A DNA stretch of 64,000 nucleotides from Streptomyces sp. CT34 (GTDB lineage: Bacteria; Actinomycetota; Actinomycetes; Streptomycetales; Streptomycetaceae): NCBI RefSeq assembly GCF_000805335.1, contig NZ_KN708638.1, forward strand, positions 4,169,201-4,233,200. The letters are read 5' to 3'. The translations under genes were made by a program, and so were the position numbers. The number at the start of each line of letters is the position of its first letter. The stretch's first letter is position 1. Under the pieces are notes generated by a model. That model was not told where the DNA came from. It saw only the letters and a list, made by a program, of their open reading frames with translations, and ran no database searches. Below are positions 1-7,512 of the stretch, piece by piece.

Positions 1-54
1 GCCCCGTGCCCCCTGCCCCGCTCTCCCGTCCGCGCCCCGGTCCCCGTCCGCCCC

Positions 55-1554
55 TCAGACGCCGCTCTCCGCCGCGATGCGTCCGCTCCGCACCGCCGCG
101 ACCAGTACCGCATGGTCCGCTTCCGTCCGGTCCGCGTACGCGACCGCGAAGCGCGCTATCGCCTCTTCCAACTCCTCCCCCTTGCCGCAGTACCCGGCCA
201 GCACCCGCGGATCGGCGCTGTGGGCATGGGCGCGGGCCAGCAGCGCGCCGGTCATCCGGGCGTAGTCGTCCAGTTGCGCCGCCGAGAGCCGGGCCGGATC
301 CACGCTCCCCTTACGGTTCCTGAACTGCCGTACCTGGAACGGCCGTCCCGGTCCCCGGCCGTCCGGCAAGCCCGTATCCCCGGAACCCGGCCCAACACCG
401 TCGCCGCTCCCATCCGAGGCTGTGCCCGGACCGTCCCCTCCCCCTCCCCCTTCGCCGTCCGGCATCGTCGCCCACCCCAGCAGCACGTCGCTCACCACCT
501 GCATCCGTCGCTGCCCTAGCACCACCCGGCGTCCCTCGTGTGCGACCGGCGGGACCGGGAAGCCCGCCTTCGCCACGAACGGTGCCAGCACCGAAGGGCG
601 TGCCTCCTTCACCTGGAGCACCAGTGGCTCGCCTCGGTGGTCGAGCAGCAGCACGACGTACGACCGCAGTCCGACACTTCCCGTGCCGACCACCCGGAAG
701 GCCACGTCGTGCACCGCGTACCTGGCGAGCAGCGGGTGGCGATCCTCCGGAAGCGTCTCCAGATAGCCGGCGAGCGCGGTGGCGACCGTCGCCGCCTCGG
801 CGTCCGGCACCCGCCGCAGTACCGGCGGCGCGTCCACGAAGCGACGGCCGCCGTCCGGCCCTTGCTCCGTCGACTTCGCCGCGAACCGCGCGCTGGTGTT
901 CTTGCGCGCCTTGGCGGCGACCCGCTCCAAGGTCCCGAGGAGATCCCGGGCGTCCGTGTGCGACACCAGTTCCTCGTCGACGATCGCGTTCCACGCGTCC
1001 GTCACCGGGAGCTTCGCGAGCAGCCGTATCGTGCGGCGGTACGCGCCGGCCGCGTCCCGTGCCGCGGTGTGGCAGTCGTCCTCGCCGGCGCCCGCCTCCC
1101 GGCCGGCCAGCACTATCGAGGTCGCGAGGCGCTTCGCGTCCCATTCCCACGGCCCGTACACGGTCTCGTCGAAGTCGTTGAGGTCGATGACGAGGCCGCC
1201 GAGGGCGTCGCCGTAGAGGCCGAAGTTGGCGGCGTGCGCATCGCCGCACAGCTGGGCCCCTATGCCGGTGACGGGGCTTGCCGCCAGGTCGTGCGCCATG
1301 AGTCCGGCCGAGCCGCGGAGGAAGGCGAAGGGACTGGCGGCCATCCGTCCGACGCGGATGGGTGTCAGTTCGGGCAGCCGCCCCGCGTTGGACTTCTCGA
1401 CCTCCGCCACGGCGTCGGGTCGGTCGGGCGCGATGCGCAGTGCGGCCTGTTCGGCGCGCGGCAGCCGTTCCCGTAGCGCCCGGCCCCTGGCCTTGGCCGA
1501 TGGTGTTTCCTCGTCCGCCCTGGCGAACCCCGGTACGTATGGCACACGCGACAC
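55..1554 (-). CDS. DUF2252 family protein
   Basis: 499 residues, GTG start with a GGGAGG-type ribosome site about ten bases upstream. The DUF2252 signature is visible: a GDAHAANFG motif at residues 104-112, followed by an NDFDE motif near 126-130 and a WEWDAKRLATS block. These resemble the catalytic-loop and metal-binding motifs of kinase-like folds, so a phosphotransferase-type fold is plausible, but the family has no established reaction. A Gly/Ser/Asp-rich low-complexity insert near residues 368-405 interrupts the C-terminal half and looks like a strain-specific expansion. It is followed by about 440 bp without a gene and is not obviously in an operon. Family assignment is firm; function is unknown. 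Confidence 0.85.
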   Translation of the reverse strand: MSRVPYVPGFARADEETPSAKARGRALRERLPRAEQAALRIAPDRPDAVAEVEKSNAGRLPELTPIRVGRMAASPFAFLRGSAGLMAHDLAASPVTGIGAQLCGDAHAANFGLYGDALGGLVIDLNDFDETVYGPWEWDAKRLATSIVLAGREAGAGEDDCHTAARDAAGAYRRTIRLLAKLPVTDAWNAIVDEELVSHTDARDLLGTLERVAAKARKNTSARFAAKSTEQGPDGGRRFVDAPPVLRRVPDAEAATVATALAGYLETLPEDRHPLLARYAVHDVAFRVVGTGSVGLRSYVVLLLDHRGEPLVLQVKEARPSVLAPFVAKAGFPVPPVAHEGRRVVLGQRRMQVVSDVLLGWATMPDGEGGGGGDGPGTASDGSGDGVGPGSGDTGLPDGRGPGRPFQVRQFRNRKGSVDPARLSAAQLDDYARMTGALLARAHAHSADPRVLAGYCGKGEELEEAIARFAVAYADRTEADHAVLVAAVRSGRIAAESGV

Positions 1555-1995
1555 TGCGGGCCACCTCCCCCTTCACGACGCTGCCTGCACACGGCGTCCC
1601 GGCACGCCCGGCACACCGGCGCCCCCACATCCGTCCGGCTCACCGGCTTTTCCGGTGCGCCGATCACGACGTTACCGAGACTCACGCGAGGGCTGCAGGG
1701 CCTGTGGATAACTCTCCGCAGGACCGGAAACGACAGAACAACCGGAACAGCCGGAACGACCGGAATAACCCGAACGACCCGAATGACCGGTTGGAGATAC
1801 GGAGTTGAGGGACGGAGTCGACGGCGGAGCGGAAGGTGGAGTTGTGGGGTCAGGGTGAGAGGTTAGGTTGAAAGGTCGGACGGAGAGTCGGGCTGAGACC
1901 TCGCGTTGAGAGCCCGGTTGATGCACCTGATGGAGAGCCGACCCTGCCCACGCCCCCACTCTCCCGGCCACACCCGCGGCTCACACGCCCCGGGC
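1555..1995. other. Intergenic stretch with 9-bp tandem repeat
   Basis: No convincing gene in about 440 bp. It holds a DnaA-box-like TGTGGATAA at 1703-1711 and, just after it, the tandem repeat at 1737-1790. Short frames across it have unlike codon use and no family resemblance. Confidence 0.6.
1737..1790. repeat. Imperfect 9-bp tandem repeat, six units
   Basis: Six consecutive 9-base units of the type AA(C/T)-N-N-CC(G/C)G: AACAACCGG, AACAGCCGG, AACGACCGG, AATAACCCG, AACGACCCG, AATGACCGG. It sits between the DUF2252 gene and the neighbouring membrane-protein gene and codes for nothing recognisable. Confidence 0.8.
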
Positions 1996-3216
1996 CTACA
2001 CCCCCACCGCCTCCTCCATCTCCTCTTCGGCGTCCGCCCGTTCCGGCAGTCGCGCCGCCGGCCGCCGCGGTGCCCGCTCCGGCGCCGTTGCGGCGATCGC
2101 GGCTGCCGCCACTGCCGTCGCGCTGGCCACGGCGTCCGCTTGGGCCGCGCGCCGCCGCTGTTCGGTGAGTGCGGCGACGCCGACCATGAGCAGGCCGGCG
2201 AGCAGCCAGCCGACCAGTGTCCAGACGTGGCCGGCGAGGCCGTAGCCGTCGAAGTAGATGTGGCTGCGGGTGCCTTCCACGAAGCCGGCGCCGTTCCAGA
2301 AGGAGTGGAGGGCGGCGAAGAATCCGTTCTGCATCTCGGGCCGGAAGATCCCGCCGGACGAGGTGAAGTTGAGCATCACGAACAGCGCCATGACTCCGAG
2401 CGTCGTCCAGCGCTTGAGGAAGGTGTGCAGGCCGGTGCCGATCAGCAGGATGCCCGCGGAGTACAGCCAGGCCATGCCCCACAGCCCCCACTTTCCGTGG
2501 TCGACGAGGTGGAAGACGGGGCCGGCGAACAGCGTCCCGATGATGCCGACCACGAAGGACGTGCCGATGGCCAGCATTGCCCGTAGCCGCATCGGGAGGG
2601 CGGCTCCGGCGCCGCCGATGACCGCGACGGAGGCGTACGAGCCGATGCTGATGGCGACGAGCAGGAAGAAGATGCCCTGTCCTGTGGGGTCGTCCTTGGC
2701 CGTCGGCGCCACGTCGGTGACCTTCAGGGGGGCACCCTGCCGGGTGGCGAGCGGGGTGAAGATCTTCTGCACGACGGAGGCGCTGGTGTCGGAGCCGGCG
2801 GTCGCGACGAGAAGTTCGGGGGCGGGCCTGGCGGCGGCGCCCGGGGAGGCCGCGGTTCCGCCGGCGGCGCCGGGGCCGGTGCCGCCCATCACGTACGCGC
2901 CGAAGATGTCCTGGTGCTTCAACTGCTCGACGGCGGCGGCGCGGTCGGGCACGGTGCGGGCCTCCAGGTCGCCGTGTGCCGTGTCGTTGATGGTCTGGGC
3001 GAGCACCTGGGCGTGGGTGCCGGATCCGACGACCGCGACGGGCAGGTGGTGCGGCGAGGGGTTGGCGAAGGCGCCCAGGTAGGCCAGGCCCATCCCGATG
3101 CACATCAGGAGCGGGGTGATCAGGTGGGTCAGTATGTGCCGCAGCTCGCCCGGTTGGGCGCCGCGCCGTTCGCTTCGGTGGTCGTTTCGGTGGTCGGTGC
3201 GCCGGACCGCGCTCAT
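1996..3216 (-). CDS. Multi-pass membrane protein, DUF3533/YhgE-like
   Basis: About 406 residues from an ATG at 3214-3216; a TTG two codons upstream is the other possible start. One membrane segment near residues 30-50 is followed by a large extracytoplasmic domain. About five more segments follow between roughly 210 and 375, then a charged Ala/Glu/Arg-rich cytoplasmic tail. This one-plus-five topology is typical of DUF3533 and YhgE/Pip proteins, which resemble ABC-2 permease subunits but lack an ATPase. It is transcribed divergently from the MarR gene at 3389, with two inverted repeats between them, so MarR control of this putative exporter is likely. The substrate is unknown. Confidence 0.7.
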   Translation of the reverse strand: MSAVRRTDHRNDHRSERRGAQPGELRHILTHLITPLLMCIGMGLAYLGAFANPSPHHLPVAVVGSGTHAQVLAQTINDTAHGDLEARTVPDRAAAVEQLKHQDIFGAYVMGGTGPGAAGGTAASPGAAARPAPELLVATAGSDTSASVVQKIFTPLATRQGAPLKVTDVAPTAKDDPTGQGIFFLLVAISIGSYASVAVIGGAGAALPMRLRAMLAIGTSFVVGIIGTLFAGPVFHLVDHGKWGLWGMAWLYSAGILLIGTGLHTFLKRWTTLGVMALFVMLNFTSSGGIFRPEMQNGFFAALHSFWNGAGFVEGTRSHIYFDGYGLAGHVWTLVGWLLAGLLMVGVAALTEQRRRAAQADAVASATAVAAAAIAATAPERAPRRPAARLPERADAEEEMEEAVGV

Positions 3217-3324
3217 GGGCAAGCCCTCTCCGCTGTTCGTCTGGTCGTCGGGGGAGTTGTCGCCGGCCGGCGGCTCCGGGGGTCGGGGCGTGTGCGGTCA
3301 GTAGGCGGTACACGCAACCCACAC

Positions 3325-3341
3325 AGTTGGCTATTACAACT
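3325..3341. promoter_or_regulatory. Inverted repeat, candidate MarR operator 1
   Basis: AGTTG-N7-CAACT lies in the divergent promoter region between the membrane-protein gene and the MarR gene. The spacing and symmetry suit a winged-helix dimer. No footprint data, so it is an inference. Confidence 0.45.
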
Positions 3342-3351
3342 CTCAATCCAC

Positions 3352-3366
3352 GTTGTACTATACAAC
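3352..3366. promoter_or_regulatory. Inverted repeat, candidate MarR operator 2
   Basis: GTTGTA-CTA-TACAAC is a near-perfect palindrome 22 bases before the MarR start codon. It shares the CAAC/GTTG half-site with the repeat at 3325. Placement fits autoregulation and control of the divergent gene. Confidence 0.5.
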
Positions 3367-3388
3367 TACTTCGGCGAAAGGCAACCCC

Positions 3389-3823
3389 GTGACCCACCGC
3401 GACGACTCCGTCGAGACCATCCAGCAGGAGATGACCGCCTTCGCCCGGCGCGCCCGCGCGACCGCCGCGCGGATGCACCCCGAGCTGTCCCTGGTCTCCT
3501 ACACACTGCTGGCGCACCTCGACGACCAGCACGGATGCCGTGCCACCGACCTCGCGGCGCACTACCTCCTGGACAAGTCGACGGTCAGCCGGCAGATCGC
3601 CGCCCTGGAGAAGCTCGGGTTCGTCGAGCGACGCGTGGACCCGGACGACCACCGTGTCCAGGTACTGCACCCCACAGCGAAAGGCGCCCAGGTACTGGCC
3701 AATGTCACCGCCAGTCGCCGCCAGGCGTTCCACGAGCGGCTCGCCGACTGGGACGAGGCCGATCTCGACCGCTTCGCGTCCTATCTGGTGCGCTACAACG
3801 CCGCCCAGGAGCGGCTCGGCTGA
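3389..3823 (+). CDS. MarR-family transcriptional regulator
   Basis: 144 residues from GTG at 3389, preceded by a GAAAGG ribosome site. A TTG at 3353 would place the start inside the candidate operator and is less likely. The winged-helix region reads LAAHYLLDKSTVSRQI (recognition helix) followed by an ERR-DPDDHR wing, both classic for MarR. The protein probably binds the two inverted repeats upstream and represses itself and the divergent DUF3533-like membrane protein, releasing on a small ligand. The ligand cannot be read from sequence. Confidence 0.88.
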   Translation: MTHRDDSVETIQQEMTAFARRARATAARMHPELSLVSYTLLAHLDDQHGCRATDLAAHYLLDKSTVSRQIAALEKLGFVERRVDPDDHRVQVLHPTAKGAQVLANVTASRRQAFHERLADWDEADLDRFASYLVRYNAAQERLG

Positions 3824-3850
3824 ACCGGCGCGCCCCGGGGAGCCGAGGCG

Positions 3851-4213
3851 CTACTTGCGGAACCGCTCCGGGCACTGCCCGCCGTCGGCCAGATAGGTCT
3901 CCGCCCAGCGCCCCAGTTCCTGGAGGGCGGGCTCCATCGCGCGGCCGGCCTCGGTGAGCCGGTAGGAGACCCGCAGCGGGGGCCCGGCGTCGACCTCGCG
4001 GACGACCAGGCCGGTCGCCGCCAGCTCCATCAGGCGGTCGGACAGCATCCGCTCGCTGATGCCGGGGATGGCCCGGCGCAGGTCCGCGAAGTGCACGGGT
4101 CCGGGCATGAGCGTCGCCACGATGAGGCCCGTCCAGCGCTTCCCGAAGAGTTCGAAGACGCGCGTCATGCCGCCGTCGACCTTCCTGCACGTCGCCTCGC
4201 CGTGGTCCGCCAT
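3851..4213 (-). CDS. HxlR-family transcriptional regulator
   Basis: 120 residues, ATG start. The sequence has the HxlR pattern: an N-terminal Cys near position 9, FGKRWTGLIVATLM, then F-DLRR-IPGIS-RMLSDRL, and a wing ending in Y-LTEAGRAM. Members are small winged-helix dimers, often redox- or aldehyde-responsive and divergently paired with a reductase. Here it is divergent from the azoreductase gene at 4340 with about 125 bp between, so it probably controls that gene. Target site not identified. Confidence 0.88.
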   Translation of the reverse strand: MADHGEATCRKVDGGMTRVFELFGKRWTGLIVATLMPGPVHFADLRRAIPGISERMLSDRLMELAATGLVVREVDAGPPLRVSYRLTEAGRAMEPALQELGRWAETYLADGGQCPERFRK

Positions 4214-4339
4214 AAGCCCAGGGTACCGCCCTCCGGTTGGCTGCTAAAAAAAAGTAAGCCCCTGTGTTATGAATAGTGACGTACGGATTTCAACTAGCGA
4301 CCGGGCACCGACCGGCCGCCTACCGAAGGACGGGTCCCC
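4214..4339. promoter_or_regulatory. Divergent promoter region hxlR/azoR
   Basis: 126 bp between two divergent genes, with an A-run (CTAAAAAAAAGTAAG near 4243) that makes it far lower in GC than its surroundings. It must hold both promoters and probably the HxlR operator. I could not pick a clear palindrome. Confidence 0.45.
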
Positions 4340-4990
4340 ATGGCCACGCTTCTGCTCATCGACTCCTCCGTCTTCCCCGAGGGCGGCTCCGCCTCCCGCT
4401 CGGTGACCTCGGCCTTCCGCAAGACCTGGGAGGAGCAGCACCCCGACGGCACCGTCATCCACCGCGACCTGGGCGCCGACCCGGTGCCGCACCTCGACGG
4501 CGTCGGCGCCTCCGCCGGCTTCGCCGACCCCGCCACGCACACTCCCGAGCAGCAGGCCGCCTTCGCGCTGCGCACCCGGCTCGCCGAGGAGCTGGAGCGG
4601 GCCGACGCGATCGTCATAGGCGCGCCCATGTACAACTTCACGATCCCGTCCACCCTCAAGGCATGGCTCGACCAGGCGATCATCATGGGACGTACGGCCG
4701 GTGAGAACTCGTCCCTCAAGGGCAAGCCGGTCACCGTCGTCGCCAGCCGCGGCGGCTCGTACGCGCCGGGCACCCCGCGCGAGCCCTTCGAGTACGTCCA
4801 GAACTACCTGGAGGCGGTGCTGAACGGCGCGTTCGGCCTGGAGGTCGACTTCATCGTGCCCGAGCTGACCATGGCGCCCGCCAACCCGGCGATGGCCGAG
4901 CTCGTCCCGCTGTACGAGACCTCCCGCGACAGGGCCCACGAGGAGGCGGCGGCCAGGGCCAAGGCCCTCGTCGAGCGCCTCGCCGCCTGA
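4340..4990 (+). CDS. azoR: FMN-dependent NADH-azoreductase
   Basis: 216 residues, ATG start. A flavodoxin-like fold: LLLIDSS at the N-terminus for FMN phosphate binding, then the family signature GAPMYNFTIPSTLKAWLDQ near residues 94-112, and an ASRGG-Y loop near 134. AzoR enzymes use NAD(P)H and FMN to reduce quinones and azo bonds, mainly as a quinone detoxifier in the cytoplasm. It is divergent from the HxlR regulator, the usual arrangement for quinone- or electrophile-induced reductases. Length matches the family. Confidence 0.85.
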   Translation: MATLLLIDSSVFPEGGSASRSVTSAFRKTWEEQHPDGTVIHRDLGADPVPHLDGVGASAGFADPATHTPEQQAAFALRTRLAEELERADAIVIGAPMYNFTIPSTLKAWLDQAIIMGRTAGENSSLKGKPVTVVASRGGSYAPGTPREPFEYVQNYLEAVLNGAFGLEVDFIVPELTMAPANPAMAELVPLYETSRDRAHEEAAARAKALVERLAA

Positions 4991-5097
4991 GACGGCCGGA
5001 CACCGCGCACCCGTCCGGACACCGCGCGCCCGCCCCGGGGGCCGCGGCCACGAGCCCGACCGGCCCGTGCCCCAACACCCCCGGGTCCGCGCCCGGT

Positions 5098-5346
5098 TCA
5101 GCCCTCCCGGCCCGGCGCCCTCCCCAGGGCCACCGTCGCCGGCGCCCCGGCCGCGAGCGCGCCGCCCGGCACCGGCGCCCCGACGGTCCCCCGGCCGTCC
5201 GCGGCCCACCCGCCGACCAGCGCGCCCAGCGCGATGGCCCCGTTGAACACCGCCACGAACAGCGCGGCGGCGGCCTCCCCGGCGCCCGGCGCCGCCGCCA
5301 TCAGCCAGGTCTGCCGCGCGTTCGGCGCTTCGGTGACCGCGGCCAC
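5098..5346 (-). pseudogene. C-terminal fragment of an MFS transporter
   Basis: The reading frame gives 82 residues with a conserved piece of the last membrane-helix region of DHA1-type MFS drug exporters: an AAAALFVAVFNGAIALGAL block followed by GG and an acidic/Gly turn. The other ten or so helices are absent: upstream sequence shows no continuation. It is a decayed end of a transporter gene, probably left by a deletion between the azoreductase gene and tRNA-Leu. A real short protein is unlikely. Confidence 0.5.
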
Positions 5347-5452
5347 CGAAGCGCCGCCGGAATCCGTGAACAGCCGGGCAGGGGCGCGAATGTGACGTAA
5401 GACTCAAGTCGCCCCGTCACGACCTGTGGGGCGGGCCATGGGCATGACGAAA

Positions 5453-5490
5453 GACCCCCGGTCTCCGGATTTCTCCGGAGACCGGGGGTC
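5453..5490 (-). terminator. Hairpin terminator after tRNA-Leu
   Basis: A perfect 17-bp stem (5453-5469 with 5474-5490) around a TTTC loop, about 8 bases beyond the tRNA 3' end on the minus strand and followed by TTTCGTCATG. Strong intrinsic terminator. Confidence 0.85.
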
Positions 5491-5497
5491 TTATCTG

Positions 5498-5581
5498 TGC
5501 GCGAGGGGGGAGTTGAACCCCCACGCCCTTTCGGGCACTGGAACCTGAATCCAGCGCGTCTGCCTATTCCGCCACCCGCGC
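5498..5581 (-). tRNA. tRNA-Leu (anticodon CAG)
   Basis: 84 nt. The seven-base acceptor pairs (one G-U), the T arm GGGGG-TTCAACT-CCCCC and a long variable arm (class II) are all visible. The anticodon stem-loop CTGGA-TTCAGGT-TCCAG gives CAG. CCA is not encoded. Confidence 0.95.
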
Positions 5582-6029
5582 ATGGGTGCTGTCGGTTTAT
5601 TCTCTCACGCGATCCGGGTTGTTCCGTCCGGGTCTTGTGCGAGCGCCTTCCGACATGCAGAACACTAGCACGCAGTCGGGGGTGCCTTCACACGCCTTTC
5701 CCCCGGTCCCCGGCCCGCGGGGCCCGGGCGGCACTCCGCGGCGTTCCCGTACGTTCGCCGGGAGGACCCCCGGCGCTGGCCGGACTCGGCCCCCGCCCCC
5801 TCGGAGGGGTCGGCGGTTGCGGGACACTGTTAACGGGGCACATCTACGATCGCAGTGCACACGAGACGAGGAGGCCGGCAGGGAGGGCGACGGGCACCGG
5901 GCAACCCTGTGGTGGGCGACACTCGTCCTCCAGGCGGGAAAGGGGAACCAGCCGATTTCCCGGCGCGTGGATACGATCAGTAAGCAGTATCAGGACGACC
6001 CTGAGGAAGACTGAGGAAGGAGGTGCCCC
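5582..6029. other. Intergenic region, promoters of tRNA-Leu and fhaA
   Basis: About 450 bp without a gene. It must carry the minus-strand tRNA-Leu promoter and the promoter of the fhaA-pknB operon. A strong AAGGAGGTG ribosome site precedes fhaA at about 6016-6025. No repeat or riboswitch recognised. Confidence 0.5.
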
Positions 6030-6848
6030 GTGGGAGTACTGAAGCGCTTCGAGCAGCGACTCGAAGGTCTCGTCAACGGCACCTTCGCCAAGGTGTTCAA
6101 GTCCGAGGTGCAGCCCGTTGAGATCGCCGGCGCACTGCAGCGCGAGTGCGACAACAACGCCACCATCTGGAACCGCGACCGCACGGTCGTCCCCAACGAC
6201 TTCATCGTCGAGCTGAGCACCCCGGACCACGAGCGGCTGAGCCCCTACAGCGGGCAGCTCGGCGACGAGCTCTCCGGCATGGTCCGCGACTACGCCAAGC
6301 AGCAGCGGTACACCTTCATGGGCCCGATCAAGGTCCATCTGGAGAAGGCCGACGACCTCGACACCGGCCTCTACCGCGTCCGTAGCCGCACGCTCGCCTC
6401 CAGCACGTCCCAGGACCACCCGGGCCAGGCCGCGGCAGCCGCCCGCACCGCGGCGCCCCGCGGCGGTCATGTGGGTCCGCCCCCCATGCCCACGTCCCCG
6501 CCCCCCGGCGGCGCGGCGCCCGCATCCCGTACGGCGGCGCCCGGTGCCGGGCCGCAGCCCTACGCGCAGACCCGGCGCTGGATCGAGATCAACGGCACCC
6601 GCCACCAGATCTCGCGCCCGACCCTGGTGCTGGGCCGCAGCACCGACGCCGACGTGCGGATCGACGACCCGGGCGTCTCCCGGCGGCACTGCGAGATCCG
6701 GGTCGGAACGCCCCCCACGATCCAGGATCTGGGTTCCACCAACGGCATCGTGGTGGACGGGCAGCACACCACCCGCGCTAATCTCCGCGACGGCTCGCGG
6801 ATCGTCGTGGGCAGTACCACCATCGTTTACCGGCAAGCCGAAGGGTGA
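6030..6848 (+). CDS. fhaA: FhaA, DUF3662 and FHA domain protein
   Basis: 272 residues, GTG start after a consensus ribosome site. Residues 1-115 are the DUF3662/FhaA N-terminal domain (FEQRLEGLVNGTFAKVF...). A Pro/Ala-rich linker follows, then a C-terminal FHA domain from about 185 with the pThr-binding residues in RSTDADVRIDD, VSRRHCEI and LGSTNGI. In mycobacteria FhaA binds the phosphorylated pseudokinase part of MviN and regulates peptidoglycan precursor flipping. The matching pseudokinase and murJ lie at 54.7-58.7 kb here. First gene of the fhaA-fhaB-pstP-rodA-pbpA-pknB run. Confidence 0.93.
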   Translation: MGVLKRFEQRLEGLVNGTFAKVFKSEVQPVEIAGALQRECDNNATIWNRDRTVVPNDFIVELSTPDHERLSPYSGQLGDELSGMVRDYAKQQRYTFMGPIKVHLEKADDLDTGLYRVRSRTLASSTSQDHPGQAAAAARTAAPRGGHVGPPPMPTSPPPGGAAPASRTAAPGAGPQPYAQTRRWIEINGTRHQISRPTLVLGRSTDADVRIDDPGVSRRHCEIRVGTPPTIQDLGSTNGIVVDGQHTTRANLRDGSRIVVGSTTIVYRQAEG

Positions 6849-6858
6849 AGCGGGGCCA

Positions 6859-7380
6859 ATGTCAGAGCTGACCCTGACGGTCATGCGGTTGGGTTTCCTC
6901 GCCGTACTGTGGCTGTTCGTCATCGTGGCCGTCCAGGTCATCCGCAGCGACCTGTTCGGTACGCGCGTCACCCAGCGCGGTGCCGCCCGCCGTGGGGGGG
7001 AACCGCGTACCCGGCGCCAGTCCGCGCCGCCGCAGCAGCAGCGACGCCAGGAAGGCGGTCGCGGCGGCAACCGCCAGCGGCGCGGTGCCCCCACCAAACT
7101 GGTGGTCTCCGAGGGCACGTTGGCGGGTACGACCGTCGCCCTCCAGGGGCAGACGATCTCCCTGGGGCGGGCGCACGACTCCACGATCGTGCTGGACGAC
7201 GACTACGCGTCCAGCAGGCATGCCAGGATCTACCCGGACCGTGACGGCCAGTGGATCGTCGAGGATCTGGGTTCCACCAACGGCACGTATCTTGACCGGA
7301 CCCGACTGACGACCGCGACACCGATTCCGCTGGGAGCCCCGATCCGCATCGGCAAGACCGTCATCGAGCTGCGGAAGTAG
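6859..7380 (+). CDS. fhaB: FhaB, membrane-anchored FHA domain protein
   Basis: 173 residues from ATG at 6859, 10 bp after fhaA. One N-terminal membrane helix at about residues 7-27 is followed by an Arg/Gln-rich linker. The C-terminal FHA domain has LGRAHDSTIVLDD, YASSRHARI and LGSTNGTYLD. In actinobacteria FhaB (FipA) is a PknB substrate acting at the septum and pole. The frame is open far upstream, but this ATG is the start that gives the membrane helix at the N-terminus and follows the fhaA stop directly. Confidence 0.92.
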   Translation: MSELTLTVMRLGFLAVLWLFVIVAVQVIRSDLFGTRVTQRGAARRGGEPRTRRQSAPPQQQRRQEGGRGGNRQRRGAPTKLVVSEGTLAGTTVALQGQTISLGRAHDSTIVLDDDYASSRHARIYPDRDGQWIVEDLGSTNGTYLDRTRLTTATPIPLGAPIRIGKTVIELRK

Positions 7381-7387
7381 TACGACA

Positions 7388-7411
7388 ATGAGCGAGCGGA
7401 GCGAGCGAGCC
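7388..7411 (+). repeat. GAGCGAGC-type short direct repeat
   Basis: Overlapping GAGCGAGCG units (ATGAGCGAGCGGAGCGAGCG) in the short gap between fhaB and pstP. Simple repeats of this kind recur in front of Streptomyces genes. No role is evident. Confidence 0.5.
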
Positions 7412-7512
7412 GTGACGGTCCACTCGGCGGACCCGGGCGTGCTCCCGACCGGAGGGTGGGCAGTGTGGCTCGAGGAGACCGGCTGTACCCCGAGCCGACG
7501 GGTGAGGTGCGC

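Noticed and set aside
1672..1971. 99-codon minus-strand frame over the 9-bp repeat
   Set aside because: Only repeats and low-complexity residues; no ribosome site.
1850..3733. 627-codon minus-strand frame overlapping the DUF3533-like and MarR genes
   Set aside because: Runs through two real genes in another phase; Arg/Pro-rich with no domain.
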